Shown here one piece after another: positions 51,139 to 60,013 of a stretch of DNA of 64,000 nt. The notes under the pieces were generated by a model. That model made no database searches. It saw only the letters and a list, made by a program, of their open reading frames with translations, and was not told the DNA's origin. The translations under genes and the position numbers were made by a program. The DNA comes from CAMLJR01 sp964500675 (lineage in GTDB: Bacteria > Pseudomonadota > Gammaproteobacteria > Pseudomonadales > CAMLJR01): contig CAZCNY010000007.1 in assembly GCA_964500675.1 (NCBI GenBank), positions 124,001 through 188,000 of the forward strand, in the 5' to 3' direction. Numbering within the stretch: the stretch's first letter is position 1; every line of letters begins with the position of its first letter.

Positions 51139-52092
51139 TTAGAGCCAACCCTTACGCTTGAAATACCAGTACGGCGCGATGCCCGACAACACCATCAGCA
51201 GCACCGCCATCGGATAACCTAACTCCCAATTCAATTCCGGCATGATTTGAAAGTTCATGCCGTACATGCTCGCCACCAGTGTCGGTGGCAAAAACACAAC
51301 GGCTGCGATCGAGAAGATTTTGATGATCTGGTTTTGCTCGATATTAATAAAGCCCTGTGCAGCGTCCATCAAGAAGTTGATTTTTTCAAACAGGAACGCC
51401 GTGTGCGACATCAGTGTTTCGATGTCGCGGAAAATTTCGCGGCAGGTTTCCTGTTGCTCCGGGTAATTGCGGATATGGCGCTGTAGAAAGGAAATCGAGC
51501 GCTGCGTATCCATCAGGCACAGCCGGATTTTACCGTTGCTGTCTTCGAGTTTTGCCAGCTTGTCGATGGCTTCTTCGAGTTCGGCCTCTTCGTCTTCAAG
51601 CACGAGATGGCTGACATCCTCAAGACGCTGGTGAATATTTTCGAGCGTGTCGGCAAGATTTTCGACTTTCTGTTCGAGCAGCGCGAGCATGATGTCGAGC
51701 GAATTGTTTGCCTCGACCCAGCCGCGATGCGCGCGCATGCGCAACAGCCGGAAGTCGGGCAGTTCGGTATCGCGAAAGGTCAGCAGTTGTTTGTCGTTGA
51801 GAATGAACGCCACCGAATCGGTTTTGTGGCGGCCTTCACTCTGATAGAGAAACAACGAGTGTACATGGATGCCGGCGCTGTCGGTAAAGAAGCGCGCCGA
51901 GGCTTCGATTTCCTCCACCTCATCGGGATCGGGTAGCGGTGCTTTGTGCACGCTCTCGATCATCACGCGCTCGGCGGGGTTGGGGTCGGTGACGTCGATC
52001 CATGCGGCTTCCGTGATCGGCACCGGCACTTCACCGGAGCCGCTGCGCAGCTCTTTCAGTGTGGCGTTGATGATATTGAAGACGTGCAGCAT
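51139..52092 (-). CDS. corA: CorA-family magnesium/cobalt transporter
   Basis: A 317-aa inner-membrane channel subunit. The large N-terminal cytoplasmic domain and long stalk helix are followed by two C-terminal transmembrane helices; the first ends in the diagnostic YGMNF (GMN) motif (SMYGMNFQIMPELNWELGYP), and the protein ends with a basic cytoplasmic tail (YFKRKGWL). The ATG at 52092 has AGGA about 8 bases upstream. In many relatives dapB would lie beside carA; here corA takes the place upstream of it. Confidence 0.94.
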   Translation of the reverse strand: MLHVFNIINATLKELRSGSGEVPVPITEAAWIDVTDPNPAERVMIESVHKAPLPDPDEVEEIEASARFFTDSAGIHVHSLFLYQSEGRHKTDSVAFILNDKQLLTFRDTELPDFRLLRMRAHRGWVEANNSLDIMLALLEQKVENLADTLENIHQRLEDVSHLVLEDEEAELEEAIDKLAKLEDSNGKIRLCLMDTQRSISFLQRHIRNYPEQQETCREIFRDIETLMSHTAFLFEKINFLMDAAQGFINIEQNQIIKIFSIAAVVFLPPTLVASMYGMNFQIMPELNWELGYPMAVLLMVLSGIAPYWYFKRKGWL

Positions 52093-52260
52093 GAAGTCAG
52101 TCCTGCGCAGGGGGGGCATTGGCCGTTCAAATCGGCGCGGATGTTAATTCGCATGCCAGGGGTGTGCAACCGCGACAACACTATAGGCGAGGAAGCGCGC
52201 CGATGTTCGGCTGCGATTGGCGGGCGGGAGCCGGCTCTCGGGCGGACCCCAACGGTTAGG

Positions 52261-52290
52261 TGGACACTGCGGCGCGCGTTCGCGTACAAT
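52261..52290 (+). promoter_or_regulatory. Candidate promoter of carAB
   Basis: TGGACA (52261-52266) and TACAAT (52285-52290) are separated by 18 bases and lie about 240 bases before the carA start, giving a long leader that contains a hairpin. The remaining 52093-52260 shows nothing that I recognise. Confidence 0.55.
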
Positions 52291-52346
52291 TCACATCCGC
52301 GATTCGCAGCTGAATAAGCGCGATACATGGCGGAACCAGTCAGTCG

Positions 52347-52381
52347 AAGGCGAGATGGGGTACCACTTCATCTCGCCTTTT
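52347..52381 (+). terminator. Attenuator-like hairpin in the carA leader
   Basis: AAGGCGAGATG (52347-52357) pairs perfectly with CATCTCGCCTT (52369-52379) and runs into TTTT. It lies between the candidate promoter and carA, so it could attenuate transcription; if the promoter is wrong it is simply a terminator of an upstream transcript. Confidence 0.6.
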
Positions 52382-52531
52382 CGCAAGTGAAAAAGGCGCA
52401 AATGCGATAGGTTTGCGAGTGCGTTGGGTTGCACATGGGGTCGATAACCGTGTGCACCGGCCTACCTCGACGCGCCCGCTTCCGCCTCTTCATGCTCGAA
52501 ACAACGCCACACATCCTGTCAGGAGGTTCGA

Positions 52532-53662
52532 TTGACCGTCTCAGCTCTGCTCGCCCTCGAAGACGGTAGTCTGTTCCGCGGTACCGCCATTGGTGCGGAA
52601 GGGCGGGCCACAGGCGAGGTCGTATTCAATACCGCGATGACAGGGTATCAGGAGATTCTCACCGATCCGTCATACGCGCAGCAGATGGTCACGTTGACTT
52701 ATCCGCATATCGGCAATACGGGTACCAACAGCGAAGATGAGGAGGCCGGTAAAATCTGGGCGACGGGCCTGATTATTCGCGATTTACCGCTGCTCGCGAG
52801 TAATTTTCGCAACACACAGGCGCTCGGCGATTATCTGCGCGCGCGCAACGTGGTCGGCATCGCCGGCATCGATACGCGCCGTCTGACGCGCCTGCTGCGC
52901 GACAAAGGCACCCAGAATGGGTGTTTGATGGCAGGGCGTATCGATGAGATCGAAGCGCTGGCGACGGCGCGCGCTTTTCCGGGCTTGAAAGGTATGGATC
53001 TGGCCAAGGTGGTCTCGACCCCATCGCGCTATGAATGGCGGCAGGGCAGCTGGACTCTCGGTAAGGGGTTTAAAGCATTCAGCGACGACGAATTGCCGTT
53101 CCACGTTGTCGCTTACGATTACGGCGTAAAGCGCAACATTCTGCGCATGCTCGTCGATCGCGGTTGCCGCCTGACGGTGGTGCCTGCGCAAATGTCTGCC
53201 GCGGATGTGCTTGCGCTCAAGCCCGATGGGATTTTCCTATCGAATGGTCCCGGTGATCCCGAAGCGTGCGACTATGCGATCGCCGCCATCAAAACATTTT
53301 TGCAAACCGATATTCCGATTTTCGGCATTTGCCTTGGCCATCAGTTGCTCGGCCTCGCGAGCGATGCGAAAACGTTGAAGATGAAATTCGGCCATCACGG
53401 TGCTAACCACCCCGTGCAGAATCTCGCTACCGGCAGCGTACTCATCACGAGCCAGAACCACGGTTTTGCCGTCGATGAAAGAACGTTGCCGCCGACGCTG
53501 CGCGTTACGCACAAGTCGCTGTTCGATGGCTCCTTGCAGGGTATTTATCGCACCGACCGCCCTGCGTTTAGTTTTCAAGGGCACCCGGAAGCGAGTCCGG
53601 GTCCGCACGATGCAGCGCCATTGTTCGATCATTTTATTGAATTGATGAAAGCGCGCCGCTGA
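52532..53662 (+). CDS. carA: Carbamoyl-phosphate synthase small (glutaminase) subunit
   Basis: Hydrolyses glutamine and passes ammonia to CarB for pyrimidine and arginine synthesis. The 376-aa protein has the N-terminal ALLALEDGSLFRGTAIGAEG and the class I amidotransferase triad: Cys267 in FGICLGHQLLGLA and His-x-Glu in GHPEASPGPHD. The TTG at 52532 is the start, 5 bases after a perfect AGGAGG. carB follows after 29 bases, with no intervening gene as found in some Pseudomonas. Confidence 0.97.
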   Translation: MTVSALLALEDGSLFRGTAIGAEGRATGEVVFNTAMTGYQEILTDPSYAQQMVTLTYPHIGNTGTNSEDEEAGKIWATGLIIRDLPLLASNFRNTQALGDYLRARNVVGIAGIDTRRLTRLLRDKGTQNGCLMAGRIDEIEALATARAFPGLKGMDLAKVVSTPSRYEWRQGSWTLGKGFKAFSDDELPFHVVAYDYGVKRNILRMLVDRGCRLTVVPAQMSAADVLALKPDGIFLSNGPGDPEACDYAIAAIKTFLQTDIPIFGICLGHQLLGLASDAKTLKMKFGHHGANHPVQNLATGSVLITSQNHGFAVDERTLPPTLRVTHKSLFDGSLQGIYRTDRPAFSFQGHPEASPGPHDAAPLFDHFIELMKARR

Positions 53663-53691
53663 TTTAAACCGTTAGATTCGACAGGGTTCTC

Positions 53692-56600
53692 ATGCCGAAA
53701 CGTACCGACATCAAAAGTATCTTGATTATCGGCGCCGGTCCGATCGTGATCGGCCAGGCGTGTGAATTCGATTATTCGGGTGCACAGGCGTGCAAGGCGC
53801 TGAAGGAGGAAGGCTATCGCGTCATTCTGGTGAATTCGAACCCAGCCACCATCATGACCGATCCGCAGATGGCCGATGCCACCTACATTGAACCGGTCAC
53901 GTGGCGTACCGTCGCCAAAATTATTGAAAAAGAACGGCCCGATGCATTATTGCCGACGATGGGCGGGCAAACCGCGCTCAACTGTGCGCTCGATTTAGCG
54001 AAACATGGCGTGCTCGATCAATTCAATGTCGAGTTGATCGGCGCGACGAAAGAGGCCATCGACAAAGCCGAAGATCGTCAATTATTTCGCCAGGCGATGG
54101 CGCGTATCGGTCTCGAATCGCCGCGCGCTGCGATTGCGCACAGCATGGAAGAGGCGCTGCAAGTGCTCGATCAAATCGGCTTCCCGTGCATTATTCGCCC
54201 GTCGTTCACGATGGGCGGTTCAGGTGGCGGCATCGCCTACAACCGCGACGAGTTCATGGAAATTTGCGAGCGCGGTCTCGACTTGTCGCCGACCAATGAA
54301 TTGCTTATCGACGAATCGCTGATCGGTTGGAAAGAGTACGAAATGGAAGTCGTGCGCGATAAAAACGACAACTGCATTATCATCTGCTCGATCGAAAATT
54401 TCGACGCGATGGGTGTGCACACGGGCGACTCGATCACTGTCGCACCGGCGCAAACGCTGACCGATCGCGAATACCAAATCATGCGCAACGCGTCGATCGC
54501 GGTATTGCGCGAAATCGGCGTCGAAACCGGCGGCTCGAATGTACAGTTCGGCGTCAACCCCGAAGATGGCCGCATGGTCGTCATTGAAATGAATCCACGC
54601 GTATCGCGTTCGTCTGCGCTCGCCTCGAAGGCGACGGGCTTTCCAATTGCGAAAATCGCCGCGAAATTGGCGATCGGCTACACGCTCGACGAATTGCGCA
54701 ACGAAATCACCGGCGGCGCGACACCCGCATCGTTCGAACCGTCGATCGATTACGTCGTCACCAAAATTCCGCGCTTCACATTTGAAAAGTTTCCCGAAGC
54801 CAGCCAGCGCCTGCACACGCAGATGAAATCGGTCGGCGAAGTGATGGCGATCGGCCGTTCGTTTCAAGAGTCGGTGCAGAAGGCTCTGCGCGGCCTGGAA
54901 GTCGGTTCATCGGGTTTCGAGCATAAAGTCGATATCGATGCCGACGATGCGCGCGATATTTTGATCGGCGAATTAAAAAATCCTGGGCCCGAACGGATCT
55001 GGTACGTCGCCGATGCATTTCGCTCGGGCATGAGCATCGACGAAATCTACGAATACTCGGCGATCGATCCGTGGTTTCTCGTGCAGATCGAGGATCTCGT
55101 CAAAACCGAAAATGCGCTGAAGACGGTTGCACTGTCGGAAATCTCCGCGGAGAAAATGCGCGAACTCAAGCGTAAAGGTTTTTCCGATAAGCGTCTTGCC
55201 GTACTGCTCGCGGTCAGCGAGAAAGAAATTCGCAAACGCCGTCATCAACTCAACGTGCGCCCTGTATATAAGCGCGTGGATACTTGCGCGGCGGAGTTTT
55301 CGACGAGCACCGCATACATGTATTCGACCTACGAAGAAGAGTGTGAAGCGAACGTCAGTGCGCGCGACAAGATTCTCGTGTTAGGCGGCGGGCCGAACCG
55401 CATCGGTCAGGGTATCGAATTCGATTACTGCTGCGTGCATGCAGCGCTCGCGATGCGCGAGGATGGTTACGAAACCATCATGGTCAACTGTAATCCGGAA
55501 ACCGTTTCGACCGATTACGATACGTCGGATCGTCTGTATTTCGAGCCGGTTACACTCGAAGACGTGCTCGAAATCGTCGCGAAAGAAAAACCCAAAGGTG
55601 TGATCGTGCAATTCGGCGGACAGACGCCGCTGAAGTTGGCGCGTGATCTCGAAGCGAATGGCGTCCCGATAATCGGCACCAGCCCCGATGCGATCGATCG
55701 CGCCGAAGACCGTGAACGCTTTCAGCAAATGATCGAGCGTCTGCAATTGAAGCAGCCGCCGAATGCGACGGTGCGCTCGACCGAACAGGCGTTGATAGCC
55801 GCGCAAAAAATCGGTTTCCCGCTCGTTGTACGCCCGTCGTATGTTCTCGGCGGTCGCGCGATGGAGGTTGTGCACAAAGAGGACGAGCTGAAGCGCTATA
55901 TGCGCGACGCGGTGCAGGTGTCGGAAGACTCTCCCGTTTTGCTCGATCATTTCTTGCACGCGGCGGTTGAAATCGATGTCGATGCGGTGAGCGATGGTGA
56001 AACCGTTGTGATCGGCGCCATCATGCAACACATCGAGCAGGCCGGTATTCACTCGGGGGACTCCGCGTGTTCGTTGCCGCCGTATTCGTTGAGCGCGGAT
56101 TTGCAGGACAAAATGCGCGATCAAGTAAAACGCATGGCGCTCGAGCTCGGTGTCGTGGGTTTAATGAACGTGCAGCTCGCCGTGCAGGATGGCGAAATCT
56201 ACGTGATCGAAGTGAATCCGCGCGCCTCGCGCACGGTGCCGTTCGTGTCGAAGGCGATCGGCGTGTCGCTCGCGAAAATTGCGGCGCGTTGCATGGCGGG
56301 GAAAACCCTGGCGGAACAAAATTTCACGAAAGAAGTGGTGCCGCCATATTACTGTGTGAAAGAAGCCGTATTTCCGTTCAATAAGTTCCCCGGCGTCGAT
56401 CCAATACTCGGCCCCGAAATGAAATCGACCGGCGAAGTGATGGGTCTCGGCGAGACATTTGCCGAGGCGTACGCCAAAGCGCAGTGGGGCGCGGGCGAAA
56501 AATTGCCAAAAAACGGCAAGGCATTTCTCAGTGTGCGCGATCAGGATAAGCCCGGGGTGGCGCAAGTGGCGCGCGATCTCATCGCGCTCGGTTTCACGCT

Positions 56601-56913
56601 GTGCGCAACGCGCGGCACGCAACGTGTGCTCGCGACTGAAGGCATTGAATGTCAGCGCGTGAATAAAGTGACAGAGGGTCGTCCCCACATTGTCGATATG
56701 GTGAAAAACGGCGAAATCGATCTTATCGTCAATACGACTGACGGCCGTCAGGCCATCGCTGACTCATCGACGATTCGACGCTCGGCACTTTCGCAGAAAA
56801 TTTTTTACAGCACGACGCTGGCTGGCGCCGAAGCAGTGGTGCTCGCATTGCGTCACGGCGAAGAAAAAGCGGTGCGGCCGCTGCAAGAAGTTCATCGGTT
56901 ACACAAGGCGTAG
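53692..56913 (+). CDS. carB: Carbamoyl-phosphate synthase large subunit
   Basis: Makes carbamoyl phosphate from bicarbonate, two ATP and ammonia. At 1073 aa it is full length. Two homologous ATP-grasp halves are visible (LIIGAGPIVIGQACEFDYSG at the start and LVLGGGPNRIGQGIEFDYCC at about residue 562, each followed by an RPSF/RPSY motif). A C-terminal allosteric MGS-like domain begins near residue 940 (KAFLSVRDQDKPGV). It is second in the carAB-greA operon. Confidence 0.98.
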   Translation: MPKRTDIKSILIIGAGPIVIGQACEFDYSGAQACKALKEEGYRVILVNSNPATIMTDPQMADATYIEPVTWRTVAKIIEKERPDALLPTMGGQTALNCALDLAKHGVLDQFNVELIGATKEAIDKAEDRQLFRQAMARIGLESPRAAIAHSMEEALQVLDQIGFPCIIRPSFTMGGSGGGIAYNRDEFMEICERGLDLSPTNELLIDESLIGWKEYEMEVVRDKNDNCIIICSIENFDAMGVHTGDSITVAPAQTLTDREYQIMRNASIAVLREIGVETGGSNVQFGVNPEDGRMVVIEMNPRVSRSSALASKATGFPIAKIAAKLAIGYTLDELRNEITGGATPASFEPSIDYVVTKIPRFTFEKFPEASQRLHTQMKSVGEVMAIGRSFQESVQKALRGLEVGSSGFEHKVDIDADDARDILIGELKNPGPERIWYVADAFRSGMSIDEIYEYSAIDPWFLVQIEDLVKTENALKTVALSEISAEKMRELKRKGFSDKRLAVLLAVSEKEIRKRRHQLNVRPVYKRVDTCAAEFSTSTAYMYSTYEEECEANVSARDKILVLGGGPNRIGQGIEFDYCCVHAALAMREDGYETIMVNCNPETVSTDYDTSDRLYFEPVTLEDVLEIVAKEKPKGVIVQFGGQTPLKLARDLEANGVPIIGTSPDAIDRAEDRERFQQMIERLQLKQPPNATVRSTEQALIAAQKIGFPLVVRPSYVLGGRAMEVVHKEDELKRYMRDAVQVSEDSPVLLDHFLHAAVEIDVDAVSDGETVVIGAIMQHIEQAGIHSGDSACSLPPYSLSADLQDKMRDQVKRMALELGVVGLMNVQLAVQDGEIYVIEVNPRASRTVPFVSKAIGVSLAKIAARCMAGKTLAEQNFTKEVVPPYYCVKEAVFPFNKFPGVDPILGPEMKSTGEVMGLGETFAEAYAKAQWGAGEKLPKNGKAFLSVRDQDKPGVAQVARDLIALGFTLCATRGTQRVLATEGIECQRVNKVTEGRPHIVDMVKNGEIDLIVNTTDGRQAIADSSTIRRSALSQKIFYSTTLAGAEAVVLALRHGEEKAVRPLQEVHRLHKA

Positions 56914-56927
56914 GGGAGAATGAGCGC

Positions 56928-57410
56928 ATGAGCACGGGACAGGTTCCGATGACGGTGGCTGGTGAAGCTGCGCTGCGTGAAGAATTGCAACGTTTGAAAA
57001 GTGTCGAGCGTCCGCGCATCATTCAGGCGATTGCGGAGGCGCGCGCGCACGGCGATTTAAAAGAGAACGCCGAATATCACGCTGCGCGTGAACAGCAGAG
57101 TTTTTGCGAAGGGCGCATTCAAGAAATTGAAGGCAAACTCGCCGATGCGCGCATTATCGATATCAGCAAAATTCCGTGCACGGGAAAAGTGATTTTTGGC
57201 GTGACGGTCGATTTGATTAATTGTGAAACGGACGCGGCCGTCACCTACAAAATCGTCGGCGAGGATGAAGCCGACGTCAAACAAAATCGCATCTCGGTAA
57301 CATCGCCCATCGCCCGCGCTTTGATTGGAAAAGAATGTGGTGATGTCGTCGTAGTCAAAGCGCCGGGTGGCGATGTCGAATACGAAATCGACGATGTGCG
57401 CCACGTTTAA
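56928..57410 (+). CDS. greA: Transcription elongation factor GreA
   Basis: Rescues backtracked RNA polymerase by stimulating transcript cleavage. The 160-aa protein has the N-terminal coiled coil with the acidic tip AHGDLKENAEYHAAREQQ and the C-terminal FKBP-like domain (SVTSPIARALIGKECGDVVVV). GGGGAG precedes ATG 56928. It follows carB by 14 bases in the usual gammaproteobacterial order. Confidence 0.96.
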   Translation: MSTGQVPMTVAGEAALREELQRLKSVERPRIIQAIAEARAHGDLKENAEYHAAREQQSFCEGRIQEIEGKLADARIIDISKIPCTGKVIFGVTVDLINCETDAAVTYKIVGEDEADVKQNRISVTSPIARALIGKECGDVVVVKAPGGDVEYEIDDVRHV

Positions 57411-57490
57411 TCGTGTCGTTACCCTTAAGCAGGGGCGTATTGCTGCCCCCATATATTGATCGGCGCGCGCATGCCATGCGCCTCTACGAA

Positions 57491-57799
57491 TTACAGCGGG
57501 CGCAATAAATTCGATAGGCGTGGGTTGGGTTTTTGCGCGGCGCGATAAATCAAGATCACTTTGCCTACCGCCTGCACTAGCTCGGCTCGATGTTGCTCGC
57601 ACAGCGTGGCGGCCAATTCGCGGCGTTCGGCGGGATCGGCAAGCCCTAACTTCACCTTGATCAGCTCGTGGTCTTCCAGCGCGCGCTCCAACTCCAAATT
57701 CACGCCTTCAGAAATACCTCGCTCAGAAATCATCACCACTGGATTTAGTTGGTGGCCGATGGCACGCAGTTGTTTTTTGCGGGTCTGATCAAGAGGCAT
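57491..57799 (-). CDS. yhbY: CRM-domain RNA-binding protein YhbY
   Basis: A 102-aa protein associated with large ribosomal subunit precursors. It has the CRM-domain pattern KKQLRAIGHQLNPVVMISERGISEGV and ELIKVKLGLADPAERRELA. It has the customary divergent orientation relative to ftsH. The ribosome-binding site is weak. In most gammaproteobacteria rlmE lies between it and ftsH; it does not here. Confidence 0.93.
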   Translation of the reverse strand: MPLDQTRKKQLRAIGHQLNPVVMISERGISEGVNLELERALEDHELIKVKLGLADPAERRELAATLCEQHRAELVQAVGKVILIYRAAQKPNPRLSNLLRPL

Positions 57800-57997
57800 G
57801 GACGCAAGCCGTGTCGGTTAGGCGGGCGCGCATTGTAATGCAGAAAGCTGCGCTCAGAAAGGCGAGAGGTTGTCCTGGATAGTCTTGCAATGGCGGTAGC
57901 AGTCCCCATCTTTGGAAAAGGCGCGTGTATTTAGTGAATTGCTGGTTTTACTACGTAAAAATGCGGAGTCAAGTCCATGGAGGGGCGCGCGGTTCTG

Positions 57998-58037
57998 TAG
58001 TACAGTGTGTTTAATGATAGTGCAGTGTATTTGACGT
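57998..58037. repeat. Two 20-bp tandem copies upstream of ftsH
   Basis: TAGTACAGTGTGTTTAATGA (57998-58017) and TAGTGCAGTGTATTTGACGT (58018-58037) are directly adjacent. They lie 50 bases before the ftsH start in the 287-base gap where rlmE would be expected; nothing else was recognised there. Confidence 0.85.
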
Positions 58038-58086
58038 TATTTCCCCAGTGTAAGCGGGAGCCAGCGGCGAAAGAGAGGGTCCGCAT

Positions 58087-60003
58087 TTGAACGACATGGC
58101 CAAGAATCTTTTATTGTGGCTGATCATCGCGGCGGTGCTGCTGACGGTTTTCAACAACTTCAGCATGCAGCCGAGCAAGGAGCAGCTCAACTATTCCGAT
58201 TTTATCGAAGAGGTGCGCCAGGATCGCATCAGTCAGGTCACTATCGATGGGCAAATGATTCTGGGCGTGCGCAGCGATCATTCAACCTTTGAAACGGTCC
58301 GTCCCTATCTTGAGGATCCCAAACTCATAGACGATTTGATCGATCATAAAGTCGAGGTCAAGGGCGTCAAGCCTGAGACGCAGAGCCTGTGGTCGCAATT
58401 GCTGGTGGCCAGCTTCCCGATTTTGATCATCATCGTTGTCTTCATGTTCTTTATGCGCCAGATGCAAGGTGGCGCGGGCGGTCGCGGCGGCCCGATGGCC
58501 TTTGGCAAGAGCAAAGCGCGCTTGCTGGGCGAGGATCAGATCAAAACCACGTTTGCCGATGTGGCCGGGTGCGATGAAGCGAAGGAAGACGTAAAAGAGC
58601 TGGTCGAATTCTTGCGCGATCCAGGCAAGTTTCAAAAGCTGGGCGGCCGTATTCCGCGCGGCATTCTCATGGTCGGTCAACCCGGTACGGGTAAAACGCT
58701 GCTCGCGAAAGCGATCGCGGGTGAAGCCAAAGTGCCGTTTTTTTCGATCTCGGGTTCGGACTTCGTCGAGATGTTCGTCGGTGTTGGCGCTTCGCGCGTG
58801 CGCGATATGTTCGACCAGGCCAAGAAGCAATCGCCGTGCATCATCTTCATCGACGAGATAGACGCGGTTGGTCGCCATCGCGGTGCCGGTCTCGGCGGCG
58901 GTCACGACGAGCGCGAACAGACCTTGAACCAATTGCTCGTCGAAATGGATGGGTTCGAGGCGAACGACGGCATCATTGTTATCGCCGCGACTAACCGTCC
59001 CGATGTGCTCGATCCCGCGTTGCTGCGCCCGGGTCGTTTCGATCGTCAGGTCGTGGTCGGGTTGCCCGATATCCGTGGCCGCGAGCAAATTTTGAAAGTG
59101 CATATGCGCAAAGTACCGCTGGCAGACGATGTCGATCCCGCCGTGATCGCGCGCGGCACGCCGGGTTTTTCGGGTGCTGATCTCGCCAATCTCGTCAACG
59201 AAGCGGCGCTGTTTGCTGCGCGCGCGAATAAACGCATGGTCAGCATGACGCAGTTTGAACTCGCGAAAGACAAGATCATGATGGGCGCCGAACGCAAATC
59301 GATGGTCATGTCGGAAGCCGAGAAGCGCAATACGGCTTTTCACGAAGCCGGGCATGCTATCGTCGGTCGCCTGATGCCCGAGCACGATCCTGTGTACAAG
59401 GTCAGCATTATTCCGCGCGGGCGCGCGCTCGGTGTGACGATGTTCCTGCCAGAGGAGGATCGCTACAGCCTCAGCCGTCGCCATATTCTCAGCAATATTT
59501 GTTCACTGTTTGGCGGCCGTATCGCCGAGGAAATGATTAATGGTATCGATGGCGTTACCACGGGCGCATCGAACGATATCAAACGCGCGACGGAAATTGC
59601 CCGCAACATGGTGACGAAGTGGGGGTTGTCCGAAAAAATGGGTCCGCTGCTTTACGATGAAAGCGAGGAGGAGATTTTCCTCGGTCGCAGTGCCGCGACC
59701 GGACCGCGCAACGTTTCTGGCGTTACCGTGCGGGAGATCGATCAAGAGGTGCGTCGCATCATCGATGAGTGTTATGGCATTTCGAAAAATCTGCTTACTG
59801 AAAACCGCGACAAACTCGATTTAATGGCCGATGCACTGATTCAGTACGAAACCATTGATGCCACGCAGATTGAGGACATTATGGCTGGCCGCAAGCCACG
59901 CCCACCCTCGGACTGGAACAATAATTATCCGAGTGGCGGTGAGCCTGCGCCGCAGGAAGGTAATCGCGCCGGCCCCATCGGCGGACCTGCCAGCGAACAC
60001 TGA
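58087..60003 (+). CDS. ftsH: ATP-dependent zinc metalloprotease FtsH
   Basis: Membrane-anchored protease that degrades misfolded membrane proteins and regulators such as LpxC. The 638-aa protein has two N-terminal membrane helices (about 6-24 and 103-123), the AAA module with Walker A GQPGTGKT (about 197-204), Walker B IIFIDEIDAV, the SRH region, and the zinc site HEAGH (from His419). The TTG at 58087 gives MNDMAKN, the N-terminus seen in pseudomonads, with GAGAGGG 6 bases upstream. folP follows after 10 bases. Confidence 0.97.
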   Translation: MNDMAKNLLLWLIIAAVLLTVFNNFSMQPSKEQLNYSDFIEEVRQDRISQVTIDGQMILGVRSDHSTFETVRPYLEDPKLIDDLIDHKVEVKGVKPETQSLWSQLLVASFPILIIIVVFMFFMRQMQGGAGGRGGPMAFGKSKARLLGEDQIKTTFADVAGCDEAKEDVKELVEFLRDPGKFQKLGGRIPRGILMVGQPGTGKTLLAKAIAGEAKVPFFSISGSDFVEMFVGVGASRVRDMFDQAKKQSPCIIFIDEIDAVGRHRGAGLGGGHDEREQTLNQLLVEMDGFEANDGIIVIAATNRPDVLDPALLRPGRFDRQVVVGLPDIRGREQILKVHMRKVPLADDVDPAVIARGTPGFSGADLANLVNEAALFAARANKRMVSMTQFELAKDKIMMGAERKSMVMSEAEKRNTAFHEAGHAIVGRLMPEHDPVYKVSIIPRGRALGVTMFLPEEDRYSLSRRHILSNICSLFGGRIAEEMINGIDGVTTGASNDIKRATEIARNMVTKWGLSEKMGPLLYDESEEEIFLGRSAATGPRNVSGVTVREIDQEVRRIIDECYGISKNLLTENRDKLDLMADALIQYETIDATQIEDIMAGRKPRPPSDWNNNYPSGGEPAPQEGNRAGPIGGPASEH

Positions 60004-60013
60004 CCGTTTCAAT

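Noticed and set aside
58282..59484. 400-residue open frame antisense to ftsH
   Set aside because: Arg/His-rich translation without motif, fully overlapped by FtsH.
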